From positions 32,837,722-32,901,721 of the forward strand of contig CM064485.1 of NCBI GenBank assembly GCA_032716605.1: DNA of 64,000 bases. The letters run 5' to 3'. Below the pieces are notes generated by a model. That model was given only the letters and a program-made list of their open reading frames with translations. It was not told the DNA's origin and did not search any database. Below, piece by piece: positions 21,893 through 31,795 of this stretch; the stretch's first letter is position 1; the number at the start of each line of letters is the position of its first letter. The position numbers and the translations under genes were made by a program. The DNA is from Paralithodes platypus. Lineage: Eukaryota > Arthropoda > Malacostraca > Decapoda > Lithodidae.

Positions 21893-23250
21893 AAATGAGA
21901 GTGCCTCAGTGTCATCTGGGCTCTGAACAATTTTAGATCTTTTCTGTTGGGTAGCCGAGTAACCATCGTCACCGACTACCAATTCCTTCAGTGGCTATGA
22001 TGCTCAGAGACCACCATCGCCTTCATCGTTCGTTGACGAGAGACTCTAAAAGAATTCAACTTCAATATCCTCTACTGACCCAGCAAACTACATACCAACG
22101 CCGATGTCCTATTTCGACTGGTCATAAACAATTTAGTCTATCCTGAACACCAAACCCCACAGAAAACGTCAGCCAGCCAAGCCACCAACGCGGCACAGAA
22201 CATGTTGCTACAAGCATGAGTGACTAAAACAAAACCAGACTGGATGCCCAAGAAGATCTCTGACAACCTACAACCCGTAGATTAACTCGACACCAAAACA
22301 GGCCATCTCGCAGTTGATCCACAGACAGCCAAAGACCTGTTATAAAATATCCCTGAAGGTAATGGCATCCACCTCGAACAAGAGATGTGAAAGTCTTCAA
22401 TGATGTGTACTGGACCACAAATCCTACCACCATCGCCAAACATATCTCTGAAGCCTGTTGCAAGTGTTGCCAAGGGAAAGATAGGACCAAAACACCAGGG
22501 TCATCAGGAAATATCACCATCGCCAAGCCCTGGTAGCTACTCTCTGTGGATGTGATATGCCCTATACCAACTAAGTCCAGCCAAAAATACATCATCACAT
22601 TCGTAGACACTTACTCCAAGTTTTTAATAGCTTGCCCATCCAAAGAACATTCAGCAATGGCTGTGGCTGATGCCATGATCAACGATTTGTTCAAATTTTT
22701 TCGGCCTACCTGAAGCACTCCACTGAGTCCACTCAGACAATGTTCCCGAGTTTTCAGGACAAGTTTGGAAGCAATTAAATTAAATTTTGGATACAAGATA
22801 TCTCATTCATCTGCATATTGGCCCCAAGGTAATGCCATATACGAAAGAAACCACAAGACCCTAGTTAACCAACAAAGAACCCATTCTATTGCCCTACCCA
22901 AGTCAAGATTATCCAGTGGGGGATTAACACTTGCCCTCGCGAAGATGGAGTTACACCTCACGAACGAGTATTCGGGGAAGCCCCACCACTTAGCTCAACC
23001 CACAACGTCTCTTCAAACTTTGACTGATCCTTTACAACAACTCAAGAATTGACTATGTCACGCCCAACTCTGCCAAGACCTGAAGAGGGATGAACCGCCA
23101 CCAGAAAACCCTTTCGCCATAGGGAACCAAGTTATTATTGAAAAACTGCCAATACTCAACAAGTTAGGCCCACGGTACATTTGCCCGTATCAGATTACCA
23201 AAGTTCCAAATCCATTCCAGGTCATAGTTAATTATCATGGCAAGTCATGA
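21893..23250 (+). pseudogene. Gypsy RNase H and integrase remnant
   Basis: After the LINE insertion the Gypsy frame resumes with SVIWALNNFRSFLLG and VTDYQFLQW of RNase H, then DVYWTTNPTTIAKHI and CCKCC-like residues of the integrase zinc finger near 22390-22480, VDVICPIPTKSSQKYI of the core near 22550, and YWPQGNAIYER near 22820, where the third catalytic residue (E) lies. A 95-codon piece (22765-23049) is open; the rest is broken by stops. Confidence 0.7.
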
Positions 23251-23408
23251 GTATACTGTAACAGATAGGTCATTTTAGGCCATTTTACAGTAAAAGATAT
23301 GTTCGATTCTATAAACCGCTCAATGAATCCAGTACTGCTAAGCCTTTTTACCCCATAGTTCATGACTATGCCTACCAAACAGAAAACTGCTATGATCCCC
23401 CTGTCACG

Positions 23409-23942
23409 TTGTTCAAAACCTCGCACCAACCACATAAGTCTCCCATCCCGTCACCTAAATCAACTCTTCCATACCAGACTTTTACTCCTCCCACTTTCAC
23501 ACTCGCCCCAAGAATACCACTTCTCAATACACCTGATATCACACACCTGCTCAATCACCCACACATGTCACCCTTCCTAAGCAAAAAAAAAAACCCTCTA
23601 TCATCTAGACCCCCTACCCCAACTAACAAACCAACCTCTAAAACAATCAAAATAAGAAAAGTCAGAATTCCTAAGACAGTACAATTACAATCAGTGCCCT
23701 CCAAACATGCCAAACCATCAACCCACATGCCATCCCCAGCTATTCCCTCCACCTCCTTGAAACTAAATCTGATTCCACAGTCTCCTAGTACCCCAACCAG
23801 CTCCAAATCTACCTCAACTCACACAACTCCATCACCCCCCCCCCCCCCTGTATTATCCAATCCTCTATTCCCACCAGATTTGCTCCCCACCTCATCCTCA
23901 ACCTACGTCAACCCCCTCGACCCTCACCACCTCCACCTATAG
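23409..23942 (+). CDS. Pro/Thr/Ser-rich frame after Gypsy integrase, unknown
   Basis: 177 codons rich in proline, threonine and serine, with low-complexity runs (PSPPPPPV). It follows the integrase remnant. It may be the C-terminal tail of pol or a third ORF of the decayed Gypsy, or simply an open frame in CA-rich DNA. No membrane segment, cysteine pattern or other envelope-like feature is visible. Confidence 0.3.
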   Translation: MFKTSHQPHKSPIPSPKSTLPYQTFTPPTFTLAPRIPLLNTPDITHLLNHPHMSPFLSKKKNPLSSRPPTPTNKPTSKTIKIRKVRIPKTVQLQSVPSKHAKPSTHMPSPAIPSTSLKLNLIPQSPSTPTSSKSTSTHTTPSPPPPPVLSNPLFPPDLLPTSSSTYVNPLDPHHLHL

Positions 23943-24424
23943 TCCTCTCCACACCCATTCCCCACCCTACCACTCCTCACCAACCCCAAACTTCTACTTC
24001 CTATAGAGACACTATTCCAAACCGGCCCCCACTCAAAAGCACGCTATCTGCCATTTCTTCACATTCATCAAATAGTTCAAAGCAAGCCATACCACCCAAG
24101 AACACTATAACTAAATCAGGCCACACTTCAATAGCCCCAGTAAGATATATTCCTCCAACCTCTACAATAGCTTCACTTGCTACCACCTCAACCAGCCCTA
24201 CTATTACCAAACCCTCCACTCCACCCATTTCCCCAAAATAAATAAATAATGCATCACCAACAATAAAAAATCAGTCCTCTCCAAGCTCCAACATTCACTG
24301 CCTAGGATTAATTGCTACCTTACTATCCCCACTAACCAACAAAAAAGACAAAGTCAGGTCATAAACAATCATTCCTAGGCCAACCCTCAGTTAAAGCACA
24401 CCCCTCTCTATTTCCTCCCTCATA

Positions 24425-24820
24425 ATGTCACCACCTGAGACCTTCATCAACTTCACATTCTGGTTCTCTCCTGACGGGAGCCATAAGAGACTATGCTTCC
24501 CTGACCAACTACAAGCCTTGGTCAAAGCATACAACACCACCAGTGCCCTGACCCTCGTTCTCGACACTGTCAAACCATGTGATGCCCGGTCTGTGAGATG
24601 GTATTGTCTTCTATACTACAAGCCACCACATCAAATACCTATCAATATGACCTCCAGCCATGGGGCCGTGGTTTATTCCCCGACGAGGGAAGTAAAATAC
24701 GAGAAGAAGAAGACCACAAAAAGAGGAAAAGACAGAAGAACGGGAAGAGAGAGAGAGATCCTCGCTTGGTCTCCATCCGAGAGGGGCCTAAATGCGCCCC
24801 TACCGCAGGTCCTTCTGTAA
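24425..24820 (+). CDS. Hypothetical frame downstream of the Gypsy relic
   Basis: 131 codons with no family I recognise. The N-terminal half has ordinary composition (FINFTFWFSPDGSHKRL, VRWYCLLYYKPP) and the C-terminal half is Lys/Arg-rich. It might be the remains of a third ORF or of a different repeat. Low confidence that it is a gene. Confidence 0.2.
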   Translation: MSPPETFINFTFWFSPDGSHKRLCFPDQLQALVKAYNTTSALTLVLDTVKPCDARSVRWYCLLYYKPPHQIPINMTSSHGAVVYSPTREVKYEKKKTTKRGKDRRTGREREILAWSPSERGLNAPLPQVLL

Positions 24821-25020
24821 CCCAAGCCACCGACCCAGGTTGTGGTCGCGCTGCCGAGGTCCTCTCACGCCAACCCCAATAAGGTCAAGTCACCAACTGC
24901 CTTTCTTACCCTCAAACGGACCACCAGTGACAACTCAACCAAAACTTAGACTACCTCCGCCAAATCTCTGGAGGTTAGGCAAGGGGTGGAAATGTGTACT
25001 GACTGTTTCCAAAAATAGAC

Positions 25021-25307
25021 TGTTGTGCACTGGCCATGGCTAGTCCCTTGCCTCTCTCCAAACGACCACACAAGATTGTGTTGTACACTGGCCAGGCATT
25101 GTAGAAATCGGCAAACCAGGAAGTGCTAACAGAGGCTGACCATTGTTTAATATGTTGTGTTGTGCACTGGCCAGACGATTTTATTGTACACAGAAGAATA
25201 CTATTATACCCCGGTACTTGTGTTGTGCACTGGCCAGACAACGAAAGGGTAGTGTCTGTTCTTTATAAAGGAGTAGCGTTTAGTAAGTTATGTTGTGCAC
25301 TGACCAG
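25021..25307. repeat. Interspersed 17-mer, five copies
   Basis: TGTTGTGCACTGGCCAG or a one-base variant occurs at about 25021, 25079, 25158, 25221 and 25291, with spacings of roughly 58-80 bp. The sequences between copies are not alike except for GACGATTTT after some of them. Confidence 0.75.
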
Positions 25308-26427
25308 ACGATTTTCTAAAAACATCTCTGGTGCTTTCCTCCCAAACCCAAATAACAGCTCACAACAGTGCCCCAGCCAAGGACCTCTACCTGGACACTG
25401 TCTACCGCGTTGAGATGCCAGGTCGAGATCAAGCCACCAACCCAAACGTCGAGGCTGGATGATCCTTTACCTAGAAGAAAAGCTTTGCTTGAAGGCTGCC
25501 TTGCAGACCTCTCTTCTCACTTTGTAGGCCTCATTAAATAAGGACACAATTCACATACACTCTCCTGACTTGGATTGATATTCTGTACACCGTTCCTTTT
25601 GAGGTAACAGTTTATGGTAATATTTCACAGAACCAGACCTCACATACACCAGTGCTACATGTAGAACTAAAGCTGAACCACACCCTTTCTTTCTTTAAGT
25701 GATCCCTATAATTGATGTTCTCTACGGATTGATCCGTCCTTGTGCTACTGATTTGAACAAACTCTGCGTAAAGAGTATTTATGTTATTGTTAAACAGTGC
25801 TAGTAAGTGTATAATGTACTCGTAGTGATTCCCATATCACCAGTATTGTATGTATATATTTGTGTATTGTTTCTGTGTGTATTAGCCAAGCATTGAAGCC
25901 ATATCATTTCTTTATGCGTAATAAACTAACATGTAAATGTTACTCGTGTTGTACTTGTCCTGCTACATGTGGGTATATTTACAAAGGCAAATGTAGCATG
26001 ACATTAGCGATATTAGCTCAGTATTAGCGAATATTTGCCGATGTCTCTGGTAGCGCTGCAGATGAATCCCGCTCGCTACGAAGCTAGTTCTGGTGTCATT
26101 TTGAAGCAATTTTCTTCTAGGTTTTGGCTGAATACATTTAATTTCATTCAGATACTTTCTCAATCATTCAGGAGTGCCTGGATGAGCCCTAATATGGCGG
26201 AAATATGCCCACAGCGTAGGTGTTAAGAACGTTCAGTATAATCAATCCTAATACATAACCATAACACTTCATAATAAAATGCTCACATACCTGCCTGTTC
26301 ACAAAAACAAAAGAAAAAATAATAATAAAATAAATATAATAAAGAAAGAAAGAAATTATACATAAAAAAATTAGAAATGTTAATCCCTTGAGAATCTATG
26401 AAGCTATTTAATCTTGTTATCATTATG
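25308..26427. other. Intergenic, possibly Gypsy 3' LTR remnant
   Basis: AT-rich DNA with an AATAAA at about 25919. It might be the U3-R-U5 of the decayed Gypsy's 3' LTR, but no second LTR copy is in the window to test this. From 25990 to 26420 I see nothing recognisable beyond A-rich tracts near 26310-26370. Confidence 0.35.
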
Positions 26428-26520
26428 CGATATTATACAGCTCAGGAAGGAGCTCTGGGAATAAAAGGAGTAAAATAGTTTCTCAATTTTAACCCTTGAG
26501 CTTCTACGAGTTCTTCCTAA
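26428..26520. repeat. ~110-bp hairpin repeat, copy 3 (left part)
   Basis: Matches the family at 9083, reading CAGCTCAGGAAGGAGCTCT to TTCTTCCTAA. The missing right end (TAAACTGAAAAAA, like TAAGCTGAATAAAA in intact copies) is found at 28139-28151, after the 1618-bp transposon. Confidence 0.7.
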
Positions 26521-28138
26521 GAGGCCCTTCACACAGTCAGGAGTGAGAGCTAGAATCACTAGGAGTAGGGGAATATTCGGACTCCTGGGCCTTTTCGCTG
26601 TGAAAATTGATGACTCCTAGTGACTCTAGCAATTCTTAGTGACTCCTGTTAGAATCCCAGCGACTCCTGACCAGTCGCGGGCGATTGGCCCTGTCCGACA
26701 AAATGTTCAACGTGTTTAAAGTTCTCGCCGCGAGTCGGAACACTCCCAGTGAGTCCTGGTGACTCCCAGTGACACCCCAGTGAGTCCTGGTGACTCGCGG
26801 TGATTCGTATCTAAATCGCAGACAGTGTTCTGTTTCAGATTCAGTTCTCAATTTCACCGGGAGTCACTGGGATATAGATAGGTAATACATGCGAGTCACT
26901 GAGGGTCACTGGGAATCAACAGGAGTAACCAGGAGCCACCAGGAGCCACTGCGAGTCACTGAGCATGCTCTCCAAGCGGCAGGGGCGCCCACAGAGATAC
27001 CTGTAGTGGGCGCACATGTAATAAAGGGCCCACTATTCATGGGTGTGGGTGCCTGGGTGGTGAGCAAAGCGAGCCTACCTAGCTGGGGATTCCCCCCCCC
27101 CCTCCTCCCCAGACAATTTTGCAGTATTTATTAATTGTAGGTGCATTCTCAAGCTATCTCAAAGTGAAATGAGGGTGGATTAAAAAAAATATTATTCATA
27201 TAAAACTAATACTCCTCACCTGAAAGTATAATATATACGGGTACTTTAGTTTTCTTGGTCAAACATTATAAATAGGCCTAGTATTAACCTGTGTAAGTAC
27301 AATTGCCCACAAGACGTTGTATTTAACACAGTGATTGTGTAAAGAGAAGGAAACTACTGTAGATGAGGTATTTCATAATGTGAACAATGTATGGTCAATG
27401 TTACACTAGCCTACTTTTAGTTTACAAGTTCTCCAACTCCCCCGACCTAACTTAACCAAGCTAACATAACCTATAATTGTTACCCATTTTAGGTAATATT
27501 ATGAAATATTACAGAACTCGCCAACAAAGGAAAACGAAAAAGTGGGAAGGATTAACTAGCCACTCTTTAGACAATACTTTACATATGTTTGTTTCTTAAA
27601 TTATAGTAATCATTGATATAATGACCGTACGGTACAAAATAATACAGACTTATCGTATTCTATTAACGTCTTTAATGATGTATGAATACAGTCATAATAC
27701 TTAATGATGATATTAGAGGACTGTAGTTATAGCCTACAAGAGACATACTTGAGGGATGGAAACTTTAAATTATAGGCATTCCTAACACCTTGCAGTGATT
27801 CTCGGTGACTCCCAGTGACTCGTATATAACTCGTCCTAACTCCCAGTGACTCCTGTATTACTCGTATCGACTCGTATATTGCACTAATCCAAAAGCGACC
27901 GTTAATTTTCAAATTTTCAATAACTCACATTTCATTCGCGGTTTTATCCCGGTGACTCCTGGTAACTCCCATCGACTCGCAGTGACTCTTTGTGACTCGC
28001 AGGTACACTCCCGCTGACTCCTACTCTGTCGTGAGGGCACGTGGAATTTCGGACACTCGCGGTCATATTCCCAGGAATCAACAGGAGTCATTACTCCTAG
28101 TGATTCTAGCTCGCACTCCTGACTGTGTGAAGGGCCCT
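26521..28138. mobile_element. Harbinger-like non-autonomous DNA transposon, 1618 bp
   Basis: Inverted ends of ~47 bp: the left starts GAGGCCCTTCACACAGTCAG and the right, read inward, AGGGCCCTTCACACAGTCAG; similarity continues through GCTAGAATCACTAGGAGTA. It is flanked by TAA (26518-26520 and 28139-28141), a 3-bp duplication of the TWA type known for PIF/Harbinger. Both subterminal regions (26540-26970 and 27780-28120) are packed with degenerate GTGACTCC/GAGTCAC motifs in mirrored orientation. No transposase frame is seen. The middle (26980-27780) looks unrelated and may itself be an insertion. Confidence 0.8.
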
Positions 28139-28258
28139 TAAACTGAAAAAAAGTGTTTGATAATAGCAAATATAAAATGAAGAATGGCGTCAACGTATAC
28201 TGAGAATGTTAACCTTTCAGTATTAGGACACACGTCTGTTTCACATATTGTGGTCATC

Positions 28259-28360
28259 AGACGGTTTAATACAGCTTAGGAAGGACCTCTAGCAATCAAA
28301 GGGGTGAACTATATCGTTTTACCCCTTTGACTCCCACAGATGCTTCCTTTATACAAATAT
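28259..28360. repeat. ~110-bp hairpin repeat, copy 4
   Basis: CAGACGGTTTAATACAGCTTA GGAAGGACCTCTAGC matches copy 1 closely; the middle contains its own inverted pair (CAAAGGGGTGAAC and GTTTTACCCCTTTG); the right end decays after GATGCTTCC. Confidence 0.7.
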
Positions 28361-28416
28361 CTAATAACAGTCATAAGAACGCGTGCTGGTTTCCGGAGAG
28401 GGTTAATTACCTTCAT

Positions 28417-29248
28417 TTATACAATAGAATCAAGTGCCAGGCAATACTTGGGTGATTTGGGATAAGGTGCACAATGCACAGCAAAATAATTCCGGATGCA
28501 ACCGCCATAACAATATGGATTATTACATCCATCATAAGTAAAATCTCCAAATTCTTCCTCTGCTAGCATCATATTGTCCGCTGCTAGATAGGAATGATGC
28601 CTACATAGACCCATGGCATATATTAATGGAAGGATACCTATCAGCAGAATTATGGAACATACTGCAATATTACCCGGGGTGAGATTATCTCTTTCCGCAA
28701 CAAGGTATGTTGTGCTAAAAGTAACTAATGAACAAATATTTAAGAAAAGGAATAATACGAAGAAGTAAAAAAATCTGTAATTATGGCTCCCCACACAGTT
28801 CATCAAGAAGCAGCAGTGATGGTCATAGGCATCAACACAATAATCGCAAACATCACAGTGATGGCTGTGGGGAGACTGATACAACTTACAAACACTGCAC
28901 CATTTCACACATGCAGAAAAGGTCTTCCTTAATCACAATTGTAACATGTTTAGGACTATAACTTGGCAACTTATCGCTCTCAGTGTGTGGGTCTGTGAAG
29001 GGACTGCTCATTATTTTGCCAGGATTGATGTAAAAAACCAGGGCAAAATTTACCAACACACTAATCGTGATGATGCCGTGTAGGAGAGGCACCACCAGCC
29101 CCCATTTAAAGAAGAGGGTGAGACAAGGGAAACCGAAAAACAAACCATTGAACACCAACAATATGCCCCAGAGAAATAGGTGCAAGTATTTCTGATCATT
29201 TCTCTTCCAGAGTATCTCCTGATCTCTCCTCTCATGGGAAGACATCAT
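28417..29248 (-). pseudogene. DHHC palmitoyltransferase-like gene, frameshifted, no introns seen
   Basis: Protein S-palmitoyltransferases of this family add fatty acids to cysteines of membrane proteins. The N-terminal part (ATG at 29248, frame open to 28886) has two hydrophobic segments (around FLWGILLVFNGLFFGFPCL and GIITISVLVNFALVFY). A second, overlapping frame (28908-28417) gives the cysteine-rich domain with HSHHCDVC, the catalytic DHHC (codons 28824-28813) and NCVGSHNYRFF, two more membrane segments and a PaCCT-like NPYCYGGCIRNYF. The residues after DHHC are CF rather than the common PW, as in ZDHHC24-like enzymes. The halves are out of frame by one base near 28905. Length (~276 codons) is normal. 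It could be a retrocopy pseudogene or a true gene with an assembly error; no poly-A tail is visible. Confidence 0.8.
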
Positions 29249-29349
29249 TTTAACGTTATTACACAAAAATTGTGTTTTAATTGTCAAATATATTAATATA
29301 ATAATATATTTATCAATTAATATCTTTATGGCAACAAAATCATAAAGCA

Positions 29350-30009
29350 CTATATTTAGGAGAACTAATCACGAACTGTACTATGTGAAATTCTCAGAGA
29401 TAATTAAACACTGTAAAACAAAATCAACTGAACACAACTACGACAATGCTAACAATGACACACTCAAAACATCTTGTTTTATGCCAAGTGAGAATCGGAA
29501 GAAATGTACTGTTATATATATAAAATATCAATCATAAAAATGGTCTTTCGTATTAAATAGGGTCGAGACTAATAATTATCACTATTATAAATAAATAACG
29601 ATAATATAAAACAGTAATATTAGCATAGTCTATGCTTACCATTCAGCTTTCTATTATGTATGTGTAGAAGAAAACGATTTTTATAAAGGGGTAACAAAAA
29701 CATTATTTTAGTTGGCGCGCGGATGTGAGTTACTATATTTATAAAATTTTATCTTTTATTTATATATAGTATATTTAAGATTTATTTTTTAATTTTACGT
29801 AATATGGACAATATGTAGCCTACGAGTCGCATCACAGTAGGTAAACATGTATTCTTAATGGCATGTTAAACCCTGTCTTGACTATTTTTGTAATTCATTC
29901 CTGTTACGGGTTATATATTTACATGTCCATTTTTTATGTATTATGTTATGTCGTTCTGTGTGTGAACAACTATCCAACTAAGCCATATCATATTTGTTAA
30001 AACTCCTGG
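29350..30009. other. AT-rich intergenic
   Basis: Sequence upstream of the DHHC gene. AT-rich with short TATATA stretches and a purine-rich segment; no repeat, gene or convincing promoter motif that I can support. Confidence 0.4.
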
Positions 30010-30548
30010 TATAAAAAAGACGTTAGAAGAAAGACAGAGACGAAAGAGTTTGCCTAGGCAGGGAGTCAACACAAAAGCACAGTTTTTGAGTAGGCTACAA
30101 CAGGAGGAACACCATCCAGGCTGTATGCCTTCTTAGTATTAAGCCCAGAGAGAAAGAAAGTACCTACTTAAAGAGATTATGATATTTGGCTTAAGTAAGA
30201 GAGAGGCTGGTGGAGAGGGAGAAACAGCACCGGAATCATCCAAGATGGAGTTTTTAGCAAACGTTTGAGCGAAGAGTTCAGCTTTGCCAGAGGAAGACAT
30301 GATGGTGGTGCCATCAGAGTGGTCAAGAGGAGGGAAAAATGAGGAAGTAAAATTGTTGGAGAGGTTTTTGGCTAGATGCCAAAAAGCTTGGGAAGAGCTG
30401 GAGTTGGAAAGTTCAGAACATTTGTTATTGATGAAGGAGTTTTTGGCAAGTCGAAGAATAGATTTGGCTTGATTCCGGGCAGAAACATAAGAAGCACGGG
30501 ATTCTTGAGTTTGAAGGCGATGGTATCGTTCGAATGTTTCCTCCTTAA

Positions 30549-30859
30549 CCCCTCCAATCCCAGCACCATATATATACGTCAGTAGATAAGTAACTCCGCA
30601 GTCCCAGCGACGTATATATCCGTCAGTAATGTACTTTCATTGTAACTGCCTGTACAACCCTGTACCAGTTACCACGACCTATTGAGCACTGTTCCCATGT
30701 TGGCAACACTTCTCAGCTTATATGAGACCCACTGAAAGATGACAAGAGCCAGTCTTGCCTCATCATTGGAGGTGGATAGGTGGTCTCTCCTGCCATATTT
30801 GCCACATTGCTTGGGACTGCTGGGGACTTTTATTACTTAATCCTACGGTACAGTACGAT
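30549..30859 (+). mobile_element. ~305-bp TTAA MITE, copy in the Jockey-like LINE
   Basis: TTAA at 30545-30548 and 30860-30863. Begins CCCCTCCAATCCCAGCACC and ends GGTACAGTACGAT. Aligns in reverse orientation to 33560-33860; the best block is GTTGGCAACACTTCTCAGCT. No coding potential. Confidence 0.7.
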
Positions 30860-30910
30860 TTAATACAGACAGCAGAAGAACAAGCGTGAGTAAACCAAGA
30901 TTTGTTTGCA

Positions 30911-31771
30911 TTAGACTAAGAGAAAGAAAATGTAATGTGTGCCTCCATGCCCCAAGAGGATTACCTTGGTTATGCATTCGGCACACTCTGAGGGTTCCCG
31001 GCCACCGAAACAAAAATCATTCCATAGGAAATCAAAGAAGTACTGCCGAAGAGCCTCCCAGTCAGCAGCGCCAAAGTGCCACAAGCGCTGCCGGCTGGGA
31101 GGATACGATGGCCATACTGGAGAGATAGGACAGGTAACAGAGATAAGGTTGTGATCAGAGGAGCCCAACGGAGAGAGATGGTTTACAGCGTAAGTAGAAG
31201 GATTAGAAATTAGAAATAGGTCAAGAGTGTTGGGCCGATCTCCAAGGCAGTCAGGGATACGAGTATGATGCTGGACTAACTGCTCAAGGTCATTTTGGAT
31301 AGAAAAGACGGAAGCTTGTTCCCCAGGATGGTCAGTGAAATGGGAGGAGAGCCATTGGCGGTGGTGAACATTGAAATCTCCTAAGATGGAGATTTCTGCG
31401 AAAGGGGAGATGGATAGAAGATGTTCCACTTTAGAAGTTAGATAGTCGAAGAAGTTTGGATAGTCAGAAGAATTAGGGTAGAGATAAACAGCACAGAAAT
31501 ATTTAGTCTGAGAGTGACAAGAAAGCTTCAGCCAGAGAGTAGAGAATTCAGAAGAATCAAAGTTGGGAACACAAGATAAAGCAAGATTGTTGCACACATA
31601 TACACAACACCCACCTTTGGTTTGAAACTGAGGATAGAGATTGTAGGTAGATACAAAGAAGGGTTTGCTGTCAGTAGTCACGAATGTTGCAAAAATTGAT
31701 AGTAAGAGTGGAAGATAGTGGTCTAGAGCATTTTGACGGGTCGGCACCAGGGACCAAACCACTGGGAGCAT
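30911..31771 (-). pseudogene. LINE apurinic-type endonuclease domain
   Basis: A 286-codon open frame. Recognisable blocks of the exonuclease-endonuclease-phosphatase fold as found in Jockey-like LINEs: [57 protein letters not shown] (GDFN with catalytic Asp and Asn), [17 protein letters not shown] and [11 protein letters not shown] (SDH with the catalytic His). The N-terminal catalytic Glu segment (LTET in the relative at 18.4 kb) is lost around residue 30, so this copy should be inactive although the frame is open. In LINEs this domain nicks the target DNA to prime reverse transcription. Confidence 0.85.
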
Positions 31772-31795
31772 TTCTGGTCCCCCCCTCCTCTGGAG

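Larger units (their letters stand above)
19078..24300 (+). mobile_element. Decayed conventional Ty3/Gypsy element (RT-RH-IN order)
   Basis: Begins in the middle of RT (VKKKDGSSRFCVDCRQLND), continues with the catalytic YLDDVIV near 19430, connection/RNase H sequence to 19911, then two foreign insertions (19916-20395 and 20428-21880), then RNase H (SVIWALNNF, VTIVTDY) from 21893, an integrase zinc-finger remnant and core, and a downstream Pro/Thr/Ser-rich region. Many stops and frameshifts. Integrase follows RNase H, unlike G1-G3. The 5' LTR, gag and protease are missing; the right limit is uncertain. Confidence 0.8.
30010..31795 (-). mobile_element. Jockey-like LINE (endonuclease and linker), split by a TTAA MITE
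   Basis: On the minus strand the endonuclease region comes first (31795-30911), and the region between endonuclease and RT follows (30544 to about 30010) after the MITE at 30549-30859. The linker reads SYVSARNQAKSILRLAKNSF and SSSSQAFWHLAKNLSNNF, a pattern typical of Jockey-like LINEs just upstream of RT. The RT itself is absent, so the element is 3'-truncated. Same family as 18262-19077. Confidence 0.8.

Noticed and set aside
23362..24300. Envelope gene of the decayed Gypsy element
   Set aside because: The Pro/Thr/Ser-rich frame has no signal peptide, cleavage site or membrane anchor that I can see.
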